Below, piece after piece: positions 34,641 through 48,300 of a stretch of DNA of 64,000 nucleotides. The stretch lies in NCBI GenBank assembly GCA_947683625.1, contig CANTUR010000610.1, forward strand, positions 1 through 64,000, read 5' to 3'. Under the pieces are notes generated by a model. The model was not told the DNA's origin. It was given only the letters and a program-made list of their open reading frames with translations, and did no database searches. Position 1 is the first letter of the stretch. Every line of letters starts with the position of its first letter. Origin of the DNA: Mallotus nudiflorus. Taxonomy: Eukaryota; Streptophyta; Magnoliopsida; Malpighiales; Euphorbiaceae. Made by a program: the position numbers and the translations under genes.

Positions 34641-37590
34641 ATAACTCTTATGTCTACTAACTGCGGTCTCTAATCTGCGCTTAATCACGGCGACTTTCTC
34701 TGCAGCATCCTGAACCATCTCAGGTCCAGTCAAAGCTCTCTCACCAATCTTGTCCCAACTCAAAGGGGATCTACACTTCCTTCCATACAACGCCTCATAC
34801 GGGTCCCATACCAATACTGCTATGGTAGCTGTTATTATATGCAAACTCATCGAGTGGCAAAATGATCATCCCAGCTACCTCCCAAATCCAGGACACACAT
34901 CCTCAACATATCTTCTAGTGTCTGGATCGTCCTCTCAGACTGACCATCTATCTGAGGATGAAAAGCAGTACTGAAATCCAACCTAGTGCCCATCGCTTCC
35001 TGCAACTTCTGCCAAAAATGAGAAGTAAACACCGAACCTCTATCTAACACAATGGACACAGGTACTCCATGAAGGCATGCGATATGCTTCACATACAGCT
35101 TCGCCAATCTGGCAATAGAATAAGTGGCTTTCACAGGCAAGAAATGTGCAGACTTCATCAACCTGTCTACGATCACCCATATGGAATCGTATCCATCCTT
35201 CGAACGAGGTAAACCTACCACAAAATTCATAGCTATCCTTTCCCACTTCCACTCGGGAATAGGAAGAGGCTAAAGCTTCCCAAAAGGCTTTTGATGTTTA
35301 GCTTTCACTTGCTGACACGTCAGACACTTAGCAACAAAATCAGCGACATTCTTCTTCAATCCGTCCCACCAGTATAGATCTCTGATACTGTGGTACATCT
35401 TAGTAACACCTGGATGTATGCTATAAGCTGTAGAATGTGCTTCCTCTAAGATCTCTTCTCTCAAATCATCCACATCAGGAACACACAATCTACCACTGAT
35501 CCACAACACACCATCATCATCGAGTGTGAAATCAGTGAACTTCCCTGCTCTGACATTCTCTGCAAGCCCTTCTAGAATAGGATCTCGGCTCTGAGCTGCT
35601 TTAATCCTATCCCTCAATACAGATCGCACTTTAAACTGAGCTAGCAATCCACCTAATCTACTAATCTTCACCATTAGACCTTGATCCACCATCAGATACA
35701 ATTCCTGGATCAATGGTCTCCTCTCAACACTGATGTGAGCAAGACTACCTGAGGACTTCCTACTCAAGGCATCTGCTACCACATTAGCTTTACCCGGATG
35801 ATATAAGATCTCGCAATCATAATCCTTCAACAGTTCCAACCATCTCCTCTGCCTCAAATTCAGATCTCGCTGCTGAAAAATGTACTTAAGGCTCTTGTGA
35901 TCAGTAAATATCTCACAAGTCACCCCGTACAGATAATGTCTCCAAATCTTCAAAGCAAAGATCACTGCAGCCATCTCAAGGTCATGTGTAGGATAGTTAT
36001 GCTCATGCTTCTTCAACTGCCTTGAAGCATAGGCTATCACCCTTCCATTCTGCATCAACACACAACCAAGACCAATTCTAGAGGCCATCACAGTAAACTG
36101 TGAACTTATCCACACTATTAGGCAAAGCTAATACTGGCACTGTGGTCAATTTCTCCTTCAACAACTGAAAACTATTCACATAACCTTCTGACCACTCGAA
36201 TCTAACATTCTTCTGAGTCAAGCGAGTCATAGGGGCTGCAATTCTGGAAAAATCCTGCACAAATCGCCTATAATACCTGGCTAAACCTAGAAAACTTCGA
36301 ATCTCAATGACAGAAGTAGGTCTAGGCCACTCAGACACTGCTTCAATCTTCTGTGGATCAACCTGAATACCTTCTTTAGACACTACGTGTCCAAGAAAAG
36401 AAACACTCTCCATCCAGAAATCACACTTCGAGAATTTAGCATAAAGCTGATGATATCTCAGTGTCTGTAGTACAATCCTCAAGTGATATACATGCTCCTC
36501 CATACTCCTTGAATAAACCAATATATCATCGATGAAGACTACTATAAACTGATCCACATACGGTCTGAATACCCTGTTCATCAGGTCCATAAAAGCTGAT
36601 GGTGCATTAGTCAAACCAAAAGACATCACCAAAAAACTCATAATATCCATACCTAGTGTGGAATGCCGTCTTAGGAATATCAGATTCACTAATCTGCAAC
36701 TGATGATAACCCGACCTCAAGTCAACCTTAGAAAAGAACTGTGCACCCTGTAGCTGATCAAACAAGTCATCTATCCTCGGGAGAGGATACTTGTTCTTCA
36801 CTGTCACCTTATTCAGCTCTCTGTAGTCAATGCACAGTCTCAGGGTACCATCCTTCTTCTTCACAAACAGGACTGGTGCACCCCAAGGAGAAACACTAGG
36901 TCTGATAAAACCCTTATCCAACAACTCTTGCAACTACTCCTTCAACTCTTTCAACTCTGCAGGAGCCATACGATAGGGTGGCATAGATATAGGAGTAGTA
37001 CCTGGTACCATATCTATACAAAATTCAATCTCTCTATGAGGTGGTAAACCTGGCAACTCCTCAGGAAAAACATCAGGAAACTCACAAGCAACAGGAACAT
37101 CTATGAGTGACAACTTCTCCACTGATGTATCCCTAACCAATGCCAAATATCCCTGACAACCTTTCTTCAACAACTTCCTAGCCATAATAGCAGAAATAAG
37201 ATTATGAGGTGCTGAACTCCTATCACCCACAAACTTAAAGTCTTCTTCATTAGGAATTCTGAAGGTCACCTCTTTATTCCTGCAATCTACCACGGCATAG
37301 TGTTGAGATTACCAATCCATTCCCAAAATAACATCAAACTCCATCACATCCAACAGAATCAAATCAGTGGGTAATTCTCTATCTCCCACGAGAACTGGAC
37401 AACCAGAAAGAACAATATCAGTGTCCAAGGAATCGCTCAGAGGAGTGGCAACAGACAAAGGAAAAGCCATCCTCGAAGCTTGCCAACAAGATTTAGAAGC
37501 AAAAATGGGAGAAACAAATGAATGTGTGGCACCCGGATCAAACAAAACCCAAGCATCCAGGTAAAAAAATAGAAACAATACCTGCCATGA
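34641..37590 (-). pseudogene. pol: pol of element M (PR-RT-RNaseH-IN core, frameshifted)
   Basis: Read leftward from about 37590. Protease has LFDPGATHSFVS. RT has FIDDILVYSRS (within 36078-36689). RNase H retains DLEMAA and FTDHKSL. Integrase has the HHCC finger (35270-35420) and a core with VIVDRLMKSAHF, LDRGSVFTSHF (Leu where L and H have Ser) and GQSERTIQTLE. Frame changes near 36650, 36090 and 34850, plus stops, break the frame. The frame ends abruptly after SRHKSY, where intact copies continue to GPF and the chromodomain-like region, all of which are deleted. Confidence 0.93.
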
Positions 37591-38927
37591 CTACATTAGA
37601 TGCCTGAGCATCCTGCTGAGTGAGATGAAAGACTCTGGCTTGACCTCGACCTCCCTGCTGACTGGTAGAAGCCTGGCCAACACCTCTGGCACCTCCTCTA
37701 GCACCTCTACCACGACTCTACTGTGGGACAAACTGAGTGGAACTCTGATGCTGGGCTGGAGGTAACTGAAATGGCACGAGTGCAGTACTAGCAATCGACT
37801 GCTGTGGGAATCGCGAAATCTGCAGCTGCTGATACCGGAGTAAGGACACGATATGGTAAAATGTCCTGGCTGCCCACATCTGAAGCATGTCAGTGGTGTC
37901 AGATAACATGGTCCCTGATGGACTCTACCGCAAGTCTGGCAAACACTGGCCACTGATCTAGAACTACGACCACTGCTACTGCTCGAAGCACCTGATCTGA
38001 ATCTGAACGATCTACGCTGACCTCCACGGCCATGTCTACTGCTCTGATGCACTCGCTGCTGTTGTCTCTGACTCTACTGAGTCGAACCTCGCTGCTGACT
38101 ACTCGAACCAACATGAAAACTCAAATACGGAGTAGTCTGCAATCCACTCGACTGAACTCCTAGCTGGTAATAATCAGGCATCGCTCCCTGCCTAACTAGC
38201 CTCAGCTCAATCTCCTTGGCTAACTCAATCACAGACTCGAGAGTAAGGCCTACTGTAGGGAAACCAGTAAAAGCTGAACCCAAACCAGTAACGTACGTAG
38301 TGACTGCAAAATACTGATCTTGTATTAGGTCCTCTGCATATCTACCCAGACGAAGAAACTCTCGGGTGTACTCCTCTACAGATCGATCTCCATGGGGAAA
38401 TGCTGGTCAAATGGAGACGATAACTCAAACGAAGAGGCTCTGGAAAAAATCTCCTCATAAATCGCTCTCGGAACTGAGCCCAGGTCATCGTCATCATATA
38501 AGGCTGAATCATCTGAATGAACCAATCTAGGGCTGATCCCTCGATAGACAACTCAATGATCATGATTCGCTGGTACTCGATGTGAGCAGTCCGAGTCCTA
38601 GTCTCAATCGCGTGCAGAAAATCTAACGGATCGAAAGTACCATCAAAAGCAATCCTACCAACTCGGGCATAGAACAAAGCTACCTCAGGGTCAGACATAC
38701 CCTGCTGATAAGCAGGCTAAATAGGCTCAACAACTAGAGGAATAAGAACATCAAATTCAGGCTCAATAGGCTCCTCGTCCTGTAACTCTCTCTGCCGCTC
38801 CTCGAGGTCTACCTCTGCCACGACCTCTACGTCTAATTGGCTGCTCAGGAGGTAAAACCTCATCTTGAAAAGATTCATCATCCTCGGCCTCAATGACCGG
38901 TGGAGCGACACGTGCTCACCTCCTCAT
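37591..38927 (-). pseudogene. gag: gag of element M (stop at codon 4)
   Basis: The ATG complement is at 38925-38927, at the same place as in H and L. The fourth codon is TGA (38916-38918) where H and L have CGA. Downstream are the acidic and Arg-Gly-rich N terminus, the capsid part with ALDWFIQ and MTWAQFRERF, and a zinc knuckle of form CX2CX4HX4C (CFRCGQPGHFTISC). At least one frame change separates the N-terminal from the knuckle part. A pyrimidine-rich stretch (plus-strand purines from 38928) again precedes the ATG. Confidence 0.92.
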
Positions 38928-39109
38928 ACTGAAAAGACAAATGGAAAGATTTAGGCAAAACAGACAATGGAGGAATAACGCTGAAAACTAAAGCAAGGAA
39001 TACTTATCAAGACGTACTCGAACCTAATTCACTGCAGTAGTTCAACATAAAACACAACTCTGAAAACTAGGGCCACAACTACACAAACTAAGCCCTAACA
39101 CAGAACTCC
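38928..39109 (-). other. Untranslated leader of M between PBS and gag
   Basis: Non-coding. Collinear with 11857-12038 of H and 43838-44020 of L, including the pyrimidine run just before gag. No open frame of interest. Confidence 0.7.
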
Positions 39110-39121
39110 GCTCTGATACCA
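39110..39121 (-). other. Primer binding site of M
   Basis: The complement reads TGGTATCAGAGC, perfect for the 3' end of initiator methionine tRNA, four bases from the LTR end at 39126. Confidence 0.95.
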
Positions 39122-39125
39122 ACTT

Positions 39126-41885
39126 TGTCACGACCCAAAATAGGGGCCATGACCGGCACTAGGGAACAAGAATTCTTTCGAATTTGGAGCCCGTAGCAAG
39201 CCTAAAAATAAAATAAAACATGCAATAATAATAATAACAATATCAAATGCAACGGAAATGAAAATCATAAATATCACAATAGTATTTTCATCAACTGGAT
39301 TTAAGTCAAATACTCATCTCATATATATATAAAACTATTTTAATACAAATCCAGTTCACATAATATAACTCACATAAATAAAATACATAAAATCCCATAA
39401 ATTAATTTACAACTACTGCAATGTCTATATTATAAAAATAAGACTCAAGTAAGCAGTTTACATAAAGAAGCCGAGGCGGAAGAAATCCGGCGTACAGGCC
39501 TGCTACTGAGGTCTGAAGATGTTGACTCTCCTGAAAAATTATCAACGGAGGGGAGTCAAACCTCACTGAGTGAATTACTATAATATATATACATGCACAC
39601 TAAATGATAATGCATACAATCAACATTATATATCTAATATGTATATATACAGACAAATACACACAAATGCTGTAAAATCATTTTATATATATATATTTTT
39701 ATTGAAAATCATCTTTTATGAAGGATCACATAGAACCCTATGATATCGAAACCTCAATCAGTGTTAGACAACACTCTAGCCATACAGGCTCACTTAGTCC
39801 AAATATATCCACTTAATCCATTTAGACAGTAGACTGGCCCCGAGACACTAAGTCGACCGAGCTCTAGCAGTCTGACTGCCAGTGTGATTGGCCCCGAGAC
39901 ACTTAGTCAACCGAGCTCCAGCAATCACACCTCCAAACCATATCTCACACATCAAATAATCACATTTAATCAATATCCACAAATGGTTAGTAATATAGCC
40001 TAAATACTATAGGCGCACCGGTACGTACTTGGTCCTAGTGCTGCCCACTAGGTAGCATGTTCTATCGATATCCTTCATTAATAAATATAAAACATTCATT
40101 CACAAATAAATGATGCATGAATTTAAATAAAATAACAACATAAACCATATATATACTGGAAATATACCAAAAGTAAACCAGGTATATTTCGAGTATATAT
40201 ACGTCAAATGAATCCAATTAAATCATAAATTAAGCTAGAAATAAATTTAAAAACATTTTAAATATAATTTATTAACAAAACATGCATATAATTTAATATA
40301 TACCAAAAATAAACCAAAATAAACTAAATATAAACTTAAGTAATAATCAAATTATTTATGCATATTTAATCAAAATAAAATATGCATTTCTAAATCATGC
40401 ATCCTAAGGCACATATATATAAAATAGTAACTCACCCTAGTGCGCTCCACGAGATGGGTCCGACGGGCCTGGTCCACTAGCCCTTGGTCTCGGTGCAACT
40501 AAAAAAATAATAAATAACCGACATTAGAATAAACCTAATAGAAATCCTAGAATTCGATCTAGAATATTAAACACAAAATTGAGATTAGGGTTCGACCGGA
40601 CATCACGTTTTACGAGAATTCTATCAAAAATTCGGCAGAACCTCCCCTGTAAAACGGACATCTCTCTACTCAAAGAGTAGAGCCAACCCTACAAAGAAAC
40701 ACACTTCGAAAATAAACATAAAATTATATTCACAACCCCTTGGTCGGACTCTAAACTACAGTCTACCGACCGGAGTCCACAATCACAGAACAATTCTGAA
40801 AATTCCAAAAATACCCTTAAATAATAGAAATTCATTTTATACGTAGAAATTACGTAATTAACCTTAAAACACTATAAAAACCGGTAAAAACTCATTTTAT
40901 TAGAAAAACCGTATATTATATATAGAATTGAAAATAATTCACGAAAATAGTTTTAATTAGTTAAAAATACCAAATAATTTGTAGAAATCATTTTTATACC
41001 TTAAATAACTATTAAAACCAATTAAATTACATTTTTAGTCAATTTTGTGTAAAATTACCAAAATACCCCTATATATATAAATATACTAAAATTACTTCAA
41101 AAATTCACCAAAAATAGTATAATTATCCAAAATTAATTTTCTCAACATATTTATCAATAATATCAATAATTAAACTCAATTATCCAATTAAATTCAATTA
41201 AAAACACAATTAATCCTAATTTCCCAAAATTACATAAACTTCAATAATTCAAAATAAATACATAGAAATTCATAAAAATTCCAAATAAATTCCTATAATT
41301 CATTTCAACACCTAATTTAACCATAAAACACAATTTCATAATTTATTTAATTAATTTCCGAAAATTAGAGAATAATATTAAAATATTCAAAAATACCCAA
41401 AAATCCAAATAATCTCTAAAAATTCCACAAAAATTCATACATGTAGATTAAGCTACTAGGATCAACATTTGTGAAGTGAGTTTTCATGAATAAATCAATT
41501 CAAAGCTCAAAAAAATCAAAAACCCTAATATGGCCGAATTCAAAAATTTGAAACCTAAGTAAATCAAGACCATTTAAGCTCAAAAAAAAGCTAGAATCAC
41601 ACTCACCAGAGCTCAAGAAGAAGAAAGAGACCGGCGGTGTCAAAAATGGTGGCCGAAATCATGGTCGACGGCGAGGAGAAGAAGTTTCGGCCAAAAGAAG
41701 AAAATGGGGTAGCCGGCGCCGGAGAAGAAGGCTGCTGGCGGCGGGGAACGGCTGAGGATGAAGGTGGCAAGCCGAGAGGCACACTGACGGTAAGTGTTCG
41801 GGATTGCTGCGTTGAGGGGAAGGTGGTCGCGCACGGGAAGAAGAAGAAGAAGAAGAAGAAAAAAAAGAAAAGAAAAGAAAAGAAA

Positions 41886-41916
<31 letters not shown>

Positions 41917-42393
41917 GAAAAAATAAAATATTATGTATATATTATAATATAGTATATAAATAAAATATGTGGAAAAATTGCACACCACACATTATTATAT
42001 TAATATTTTAAAATTTATTATTAATTAAAAATAATTAAATAACACATAAATAAATAATTAATTAATTAAATATTAGGGTAATATACTAAACCCTAATTAA
42101 ATAAATATATATACACATAGGCTCTATTTAGTAATTTAAAAATACGTATGAGTTCATGCTAGTCCGAAAATATATTTAAAATAATTAATAATAAATTATT
42201 TACGTGAAAATTTCCCCGAAAATGCAAGTCCCGGGAAAATTTTATGTAAAGTACTGTAAACAATACACAATAATTAAAATAGGTTTTAAATACATACTAA
42301 CTCGTAAAAATATCATATAATATACATATGAAAATTATTAACACTGCATATCCTGATACAGTGTTAAAATATTTAAAAACATGGGATATTACA
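39126..42393 (-). mobile_element. 5' LTR of M
   Basis: 3268 bp in complement, from TGTCACGACC (39126) to GATATTACA (42393). Islands in reverse order: terminal hairpin near 39150-39195, 'gaggggagtcaaacctc' near 39550, paired stem-loops near 39825-39930, CTAGTGC hairpin near 40040, GGCCT island near 40470, leader hairpins near 40610-40780, GC-rich leader near 41600-41835 and a purine tract (41838-41921). Confidence 0.94.
41838..41921 (-). repeat. Purine tract (GAA and AAAAAG repeats)
   Basis: Complement of the CTTTTT/TTC tract seen in both LTRs of H and at the same leader position. The polylysine frame across it is an artefact of the repeat. Confidence 0.9.
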
Positions 42394-42398
42394 GATCC

Positions 42399-43821
42399 CT
42401 AATCTCGATTCTGTGTTTAATATTCTAGATCGAGTTCTAGGATTTTCTGTTAGGTTTATTCTAATTTCTGTCATTATTGTTTATTTAGTTGCACCGAGAT
42501 CGAGGCCTAGTGGACCAGGCCCCTCGGATCCATCTCGTGGAGCGCACTAAGTGTGAGTTAGTATTTTATATATATATGTGTTTAGGGTGCATGATTTAGA
42601 AATGCATGTTTTATTTTGATTAAATATGCATAAATAATGTGATTTGTATTTAAGTATATTTTTAGCTTATTTTTTGTTTATTTTTTATATATATTAAATT
42701 ATATGCATGTTTTATTAATAAATTATATTTAAAATGTTTTTAATTAATTTCTAGCTTAATTTGTTTGACGTATATATACTTGAGATATACCTGGTTTACT
42801 TTTGGTATATTTTCAATATATATATGGTTTATATTGTTATTTTATTTAAATTCATGCATCATTTATTTGTGAATGAATGTTTTATATTTATTAATGAAGG
42901 ATATCAATAGAACGTGCTACCTAGTGGGCAGCACTAGGACCGAGTACGTACCGGTGCGCTTATAGTATTTAGGCTATATTACTAACCATTTATGGATATT
43001 GATTGGAACTGATTTATCTGATGTGTGATGTGATTTGGGAGTGTGATTGCTGGAGCTCGGTTGACCAAGTTTCTCGGGGCCAATCACACTAACAGTCAGA
43101 CTGCTGGAGCTCGGTTGACTTAGTGTCTCGAGGCCAGTCTACTGTCTAAATGGAATAAGTGAATATTTTGGAATAAGTGAGCTTGTATGGCTAGAGTGTT
43201 GTCTAACACTGTTTTTGAGGTTGCGATATCATAGGGTTCTATTTGATCCTTCATATACGATGATTTTCAATGAAATATATAAAATGATTTTATTGCATCT
43301 GTGTGTATTTGCCTATATATATACATATTAGATATATACTGTTGATTGTATGCATTGTCATTTAGTATGCATGTATATATATTATAGTAATTCACTCAGT
43401 GAGGTCTGACTCCCCTCCGTTGACTATTTTTCAGGAGAGTCATTTTCTTCAGACCTCAGTAGCAGGCCTGTACGCTGGATTTCTTCCGTCCCAGCTTCTT
43501 TGTGTAAACTGCTTCTCTGAGTCTTGGGTTTATTTTATCTAGACACTGCAGTAGTCGTCAAATATTTAAAGAGATGTTGTATTATATTTGAACTGGATTT
43601 GTATTAAAAGAGTTTATATATATGAAATGATGAGGATTTGATTTAAATCCAGTTAGTGCAGATGTTATTATGATATTTATGATTTTTATTTCCGCTGCAT
43701 TATATACTGTTGTTATTATTATTGCATATTTTATTTTATTTTTAGGCTTGCTACGGGTTCCAGATTCGAAAGAATTCCTGTTCCCTAGCGCCAGTCATGG
43801 CCCCTGTTTTGGGTTGTGACA
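42399..43821 (+). mobile_element. 5' LTR of L, piece 2
   Basis: Resumes after M with 'ctaatctcgattctgtg', matching the 3' LTR of L at the corresponding point (50589 onward). It contains the GGCCT island, the CCTAGTG hairpin (near 42919), the paired stem-loops (near 43040-43140) and the terminal island, and ends GGGTTGTGACA. Confidence 0.94.
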
Positions 43822-43825
43822 AAGT

Positions 43826-43837
43826 TGGTATCAGAGC
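43826..43837 (+). other. Primer binding site of L
   Basis: TGGTATCAGAGC, perfect for initiator methionine tRNA, four bases after the LTR end. 43838-44020 is the untranslated leader. It lacks open frames and ends in the pyrimidine run TTTGTCTTTTTAG before the gag ATG. Confidence 0.95.
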
Positions 43838-44020
43838 GGAGTTCTGTGTCTGGACTTAGTTATGAGAGTTGTGGCCCTAGTTTTTAGAGTTGTGTTTTCT
43901 TTTGGTAACTACTGCAGTGGATTAGGTTCGAGTATGTCTTGATAAGTATTCTTTGTTTTAGTTTTCTGTGTTATTCCTCCATTGTCTGTTTGTCTGAATC
44001 TTTTCGTTTGTCTTTTTAGA

Positions 44021-45358
44021 ATGAGGAGGCGAGTGCGTGTCGCTCCACCGGTCGTTGAGGCCGAGGATGATGAGTCTTTTCAGGACAAGGTTTTACCTCA
44101 TGAGCAGCCAGTTAGACGTAGAGGTCGTGGCAGAGGTAGACCTCGAGGAGCGGCAGGTCACCGTAGGCAAAGAGAGTTACAGGACAAGGAGCCTGTAGAG
44201 CCTGAATTTGATGTTCCTGTACCTCCAGTCTTTCAGCCTGTTCAACCTGCCTATCAGTAGGGTATGTTTGACCCTGAGGCAGCTTTGTTTTATGCCCGAG
44301 TTGGCAGGATTGCATTTGATGGTACTTTCGATCCGTTAGATTTTCTGCATGCGATCGAGACTCGGACTCGGACTGCTCATACCGAGTACCAGTGGATCAT
44401 GATCATCGAGTTATCTATCGAGGGACCAGCCCTAGATTGGTTCATTCAGATGATCCAGCCTTACATGATGACGATGACCTGGGCTCAGTTCCGAGAGCGG
44501 TTTATGAGGAGATTCTGTCCAGAGCCTCTTCGTTTGAGCTATCGTCTTTGATTGACCAGCATTTCTCATGGTGATTGATCTGTAGAGGAGTATACCCGAG
44601 AGTTTCTTTGGCTGGGTGATATGCAGAGGACTTGATGCGAGACCAGTATTTCGCGGTCACTACCTACGTTACTGGTTTGGGTTTTGCTTTTGCTTGTATG
44701 CCTACAGCAGGCCTTACTCTGGAGTTTATGATTGAGTTGGCCAAGGAGATTGAGCTGAGGCTAGTTAGGCAGGGAGCAATGCCTGATTATTACCGGCTGG
44801 GAGTTCAGTCGAGCGGATTACAGGCTACTCCGTATTCGAGTTTCCATGTTGGATCGAGTAGTCAACAGCGAGGTTCGACTCAGTAGAGTCTGAGTGCATC
44901 AGAGCAGTAGACATGGCCGTGGAGGTCAGCGTAGATCATTCAGATTCGGGTCAGGTGCTTCGAGCAACAGTAGTGGTTGTAGTTCTGGATCAACGGCCAG
45001 TGTATGCCAGACTTGCGGTAGAGTCCATCAGGGACCGTGTTATCTGACACCACTAACATGCTTCAGATGCGGGCAGATAGGACATTTTGCCAGATCATGT
45101 CCTTATTCTGGGTATCAGCAGCCGCAGATTCCACGATTTCCATAGCAGTCGATTACTAGTGCTGCACCCGTGCCATTTCAGTTACCCCCAGCCCAGCATC
45201 AGAGTTCCACTCAGTTTGTCCCACAGCAGAGTCATGGTAGAGGTACTAGAGGAGGTGCCAGAGGTATTGGCCAGGCTTCTACCAGTCAGTAGAGAGGTCG
45301 AGGACATGCCAGAGTTTTTCATCTCACTCAGCAGGTTGCTCAGGCATCTAATGCAGTC
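44021..45358 (+). pseudogene. gag: gag of element L (broken)
   Basis: ATG at 44021, giving MRRRVRVAPP. Same layout as in H: acidic and Arg-Gly-rich N terminus, capsid with ALDWFIQ and MTWAQFRERF, serine/arginine-rich linker, zinc knuckle CFRCGQIGHFARSC (about 45058-45100) and a Gln/Pro-rich tail. Stops at 44258-44260 (fits CAG to TAG) and 44549-44551. A base is missing near 44610 ('gggtgata' against 'ggtagata' in H), and a deletion near 44885 restores the pol frame. The start was chosen because it is shared by H, L and M. Confidence 0.92.
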
Positions 45359-48300
45359 GTGGCAGGTATTGTTTCTATTTGTTACCTGGATGCATGGGTT
45401 TTGTTTGATCCGGGTGCCACGCATTCATTTGTTTCTCCCATTTTTGCTTCCAAGTCTTGTTGGCAAGCTTCGAGGATGGCTATTCCTTTGTCTGTTGCCA
45501 CTCCTCTGAGCAATTCTTTGGACACCGATATTGTTCTTTCTGGTTGTCCAGTTCTCGTGGGAGGTAGAGAATTACCCGCTAATTTGATCTTATTGGATGT
45601 GATGGAGTTTGATGTTATTTTGGGAATGGATTGGTTATCTCAGCACTATGTCGTGGTAGATTGCAGGAATAAAGAGGTGACTTTCAGAATTCCTGATGAA
45701 GAAGATTTTAAGTTTGTGGGTGATAGGAGTTCAGCACCTCAGAATCTTATTTCTGCTATTACGGCTAGGAAGTTGTTGAGGAAAGGTTGTCAGGGATATT
45801 TGGCATTAGTCAGGGATACTTTAGTGGAGAAGTTGTCACTCACAAATGTTCCTGTTGCTTGTGAGTTTCCTAATGTTTTTCCTGAGGAGTTGCCAGGTTT
45901 ACCACCTCATAAAAAGATTGAATTCTGTATAGATGTGGTTCTAGGTACTACTCCTATATCTATGCAACCCTATAGAATGGCTCCTGCAGAGTTGAAAGAG
46001 TTGAAGGAGCAGTTGCAAGAATTATTAGATAAGGGTTTCATCAGACCTAGTGTTTCTCCTTGGGGTGCACCAGTCCTGTTTGTGAAGAAGAAGGATGGTA
46101 CCCTGAGACTGTGCATTGACTATAAAGAGCTTAACAAGGTGACAGTAAAGAACAAGTATCCTCTCCCAAGGATATATGACTTGTTTGATCAGCTACAGGG
46201 TGCACAGTTCTTTTCTAAGGTTGACTTGAGGTCGGGTTATCATCAGCTGCAGATTAGTGAAGCCGATGTTCCTAAGACGGCATTCCGCACGCGATATGGT
46301 CATTATGAGTTTCTGGTGATGTCTTTTGGTTTGACAAATGCACCAGCAGCTTTTATGGACCTGATGAACTGGGTATTCAGACCGTATATGGATCAGTTTA
46401 TGGTAGTCTTCATTGATGATATACTGGTTTATTCAAGGAGTATGGAGGAGCATGTATATCATTTGAGGATTGTACTACAGACACTGAGAGATCATCAGCT
46501 TTATGCTAAATTCTCAAAGTGTGATTTCTGGATGGAGAGTGTTTCTTTTCTTGGACACGTGGTGTCTAAAGAAGGTATTCAGGTTGATCCACAGAAGATT
46601 GAAGCAGTGTCTGAGTGGCCTAGACCGACTTCTGTCATTAAGATTCAAAGTTTTCTGGGTTTAGCCGGTTATTATAGGTGGTTTGTGCAGGATTTTTCCA
46701 GAATTGCATCCCCTATGACTCGCTTGACTCAGAAGAATGTTAGATTCGAGTGGTCAGAAGCTTGTGAGAACAGTTTTCAATTATTGAAGGAGAAATTGAC
46801 CACAGCGCTAGTGTTAGCTTTGCCTAATAGTGTGGACAAGTTCATAGTTTATTGTGATGCCTCTAGAATTGGCCCTGGTTGTGTGCTGATGCAGAATGGA
46901 AGGGTGATAGCCTATGCTTCAAGGCAGTTGAAGAAGTATGAGCAGAACTATCCTACACATGACCTAGAGATGGCTGCAGTGATCTTTGCTTTGAAGATTT
47001 GGAGACATTATCTGTATGGGGTGACTTGTGAGATATTTACTGATCACAAGAGCCTTAAGTACATTTTTCAGCAGAGAGATCTGAATCTGAGGCAGAGAAG
47101 ATGGTTGGAATTGTTAAAGGACTATGATTGTGAGATTCTATATCATCCGGGTGAAGCTAATGTGGTAGCAGATGCCTTGAGTAGAAAGTCCTCACGCAGT
47201 CTTGCTCACATCGGTGTTGTGAGGAGACCGTTGATCCAGGAGTTCCATTTGTTGGTGGATCAAGGTCTGATGATGAAGATCAGTAGATCAAGTGGACTGC
47301 TAGCTCAGTTTAAAGTATGATCTGTACTGAGGGATAGGATTAAAGCAGCTCAGAGTTGAGATCCTATTCTAGAAGAGCTTACAGAGAATGTCAGAGTAGG
47401 GAAGTTCACTAATTTCACACTCGATGATGATGGTGTGTTATGGATCAATGGTAGATTGTGTGTTCCTGATGTGGATGATTTGAGAGAAGAGATCCTAGAG
47501 GAAGCACACTCCACAGCCTACAACGTACATCTAGGTGTCACTAAGATGTACCACAGTATCAGAGATTTATACTGGTGGGATGGATTGAAGAAGGATGTCG
47601 TTGATTATGTTGCTAAGTGTCTGACGTGTCAGTAAGTGAAAGCTGAACATCAGAAGCCTTCTGGGAAGCTTCAGCCTCTTCCTATTCCCGAGTGGAAGTG
47701 GGAAAGGATAGCTATGGATTTTGTGGTCGGTTTACCTCGTTCGAAGGATGGATACGATTCCCTCTGGGTGATTGTAGACAGATTGACGAAGTCTGCACAT
47801 TTCCTACTGGTGAAAGCCACTTACTCTGCAGCTAGATTGGTGAAGTTGTATGTGAAGCATATTGTGTGCCTTCATGGAGTACCTGTGTCCATTGTGTCTG
47901 ACAGAGGTTCAGTATTTACTTCTCATTTTTGGCAGAAGTTGCAGGAAGCGATGGGCATTAGGTTGGACTTCAGTACTGCTTTTCATCCTCAGACAGATGG
48001 TCAGTCTGAGAGGACGATCCAGACATTGGAAGATATGATGAGGATGTGTGTCTTGGATTTGGGAGGTAGCTGGGATAATCATTTGCCACTCGTAGAGTTT
48101 GCATATAATAACAGCTACCATAGCAGTATTGGCATGGCACCATATGAGGCGTTATATGGAAGGAAGTGTAGATCCCCATTGAGTTGGGATGAGATTGGTG
48201 AGAGAGCTTTGACTGGACCTGAGATGGTTCAGGATGCTGCAGAGAAAGTCACCGTGATTAAGTGAAGATTAGAGACCGTAGTTAGCAGACAGAAGAGTTA

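Larger units (their letters stand above)
34436..42393 (-). mobile_element. Element M: minus-strand Tekay-type element, 3' part deleted
   Basis: 7958 bp between perfect gatcc duplications (34431-34435, 42394-42398). On the minus strand: 5' LTR (42393 to 39126), primer site, gag-pol remnant, then a deletion that removed the end of integrase, the PPT and most of the 3' LTR, leaving its last ~173 bp (34436-34608). Since both outer edges and the duplication are intact, the loss came after integration. It is the innermost layer of the right-hand stack. Confidence 0.95.
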
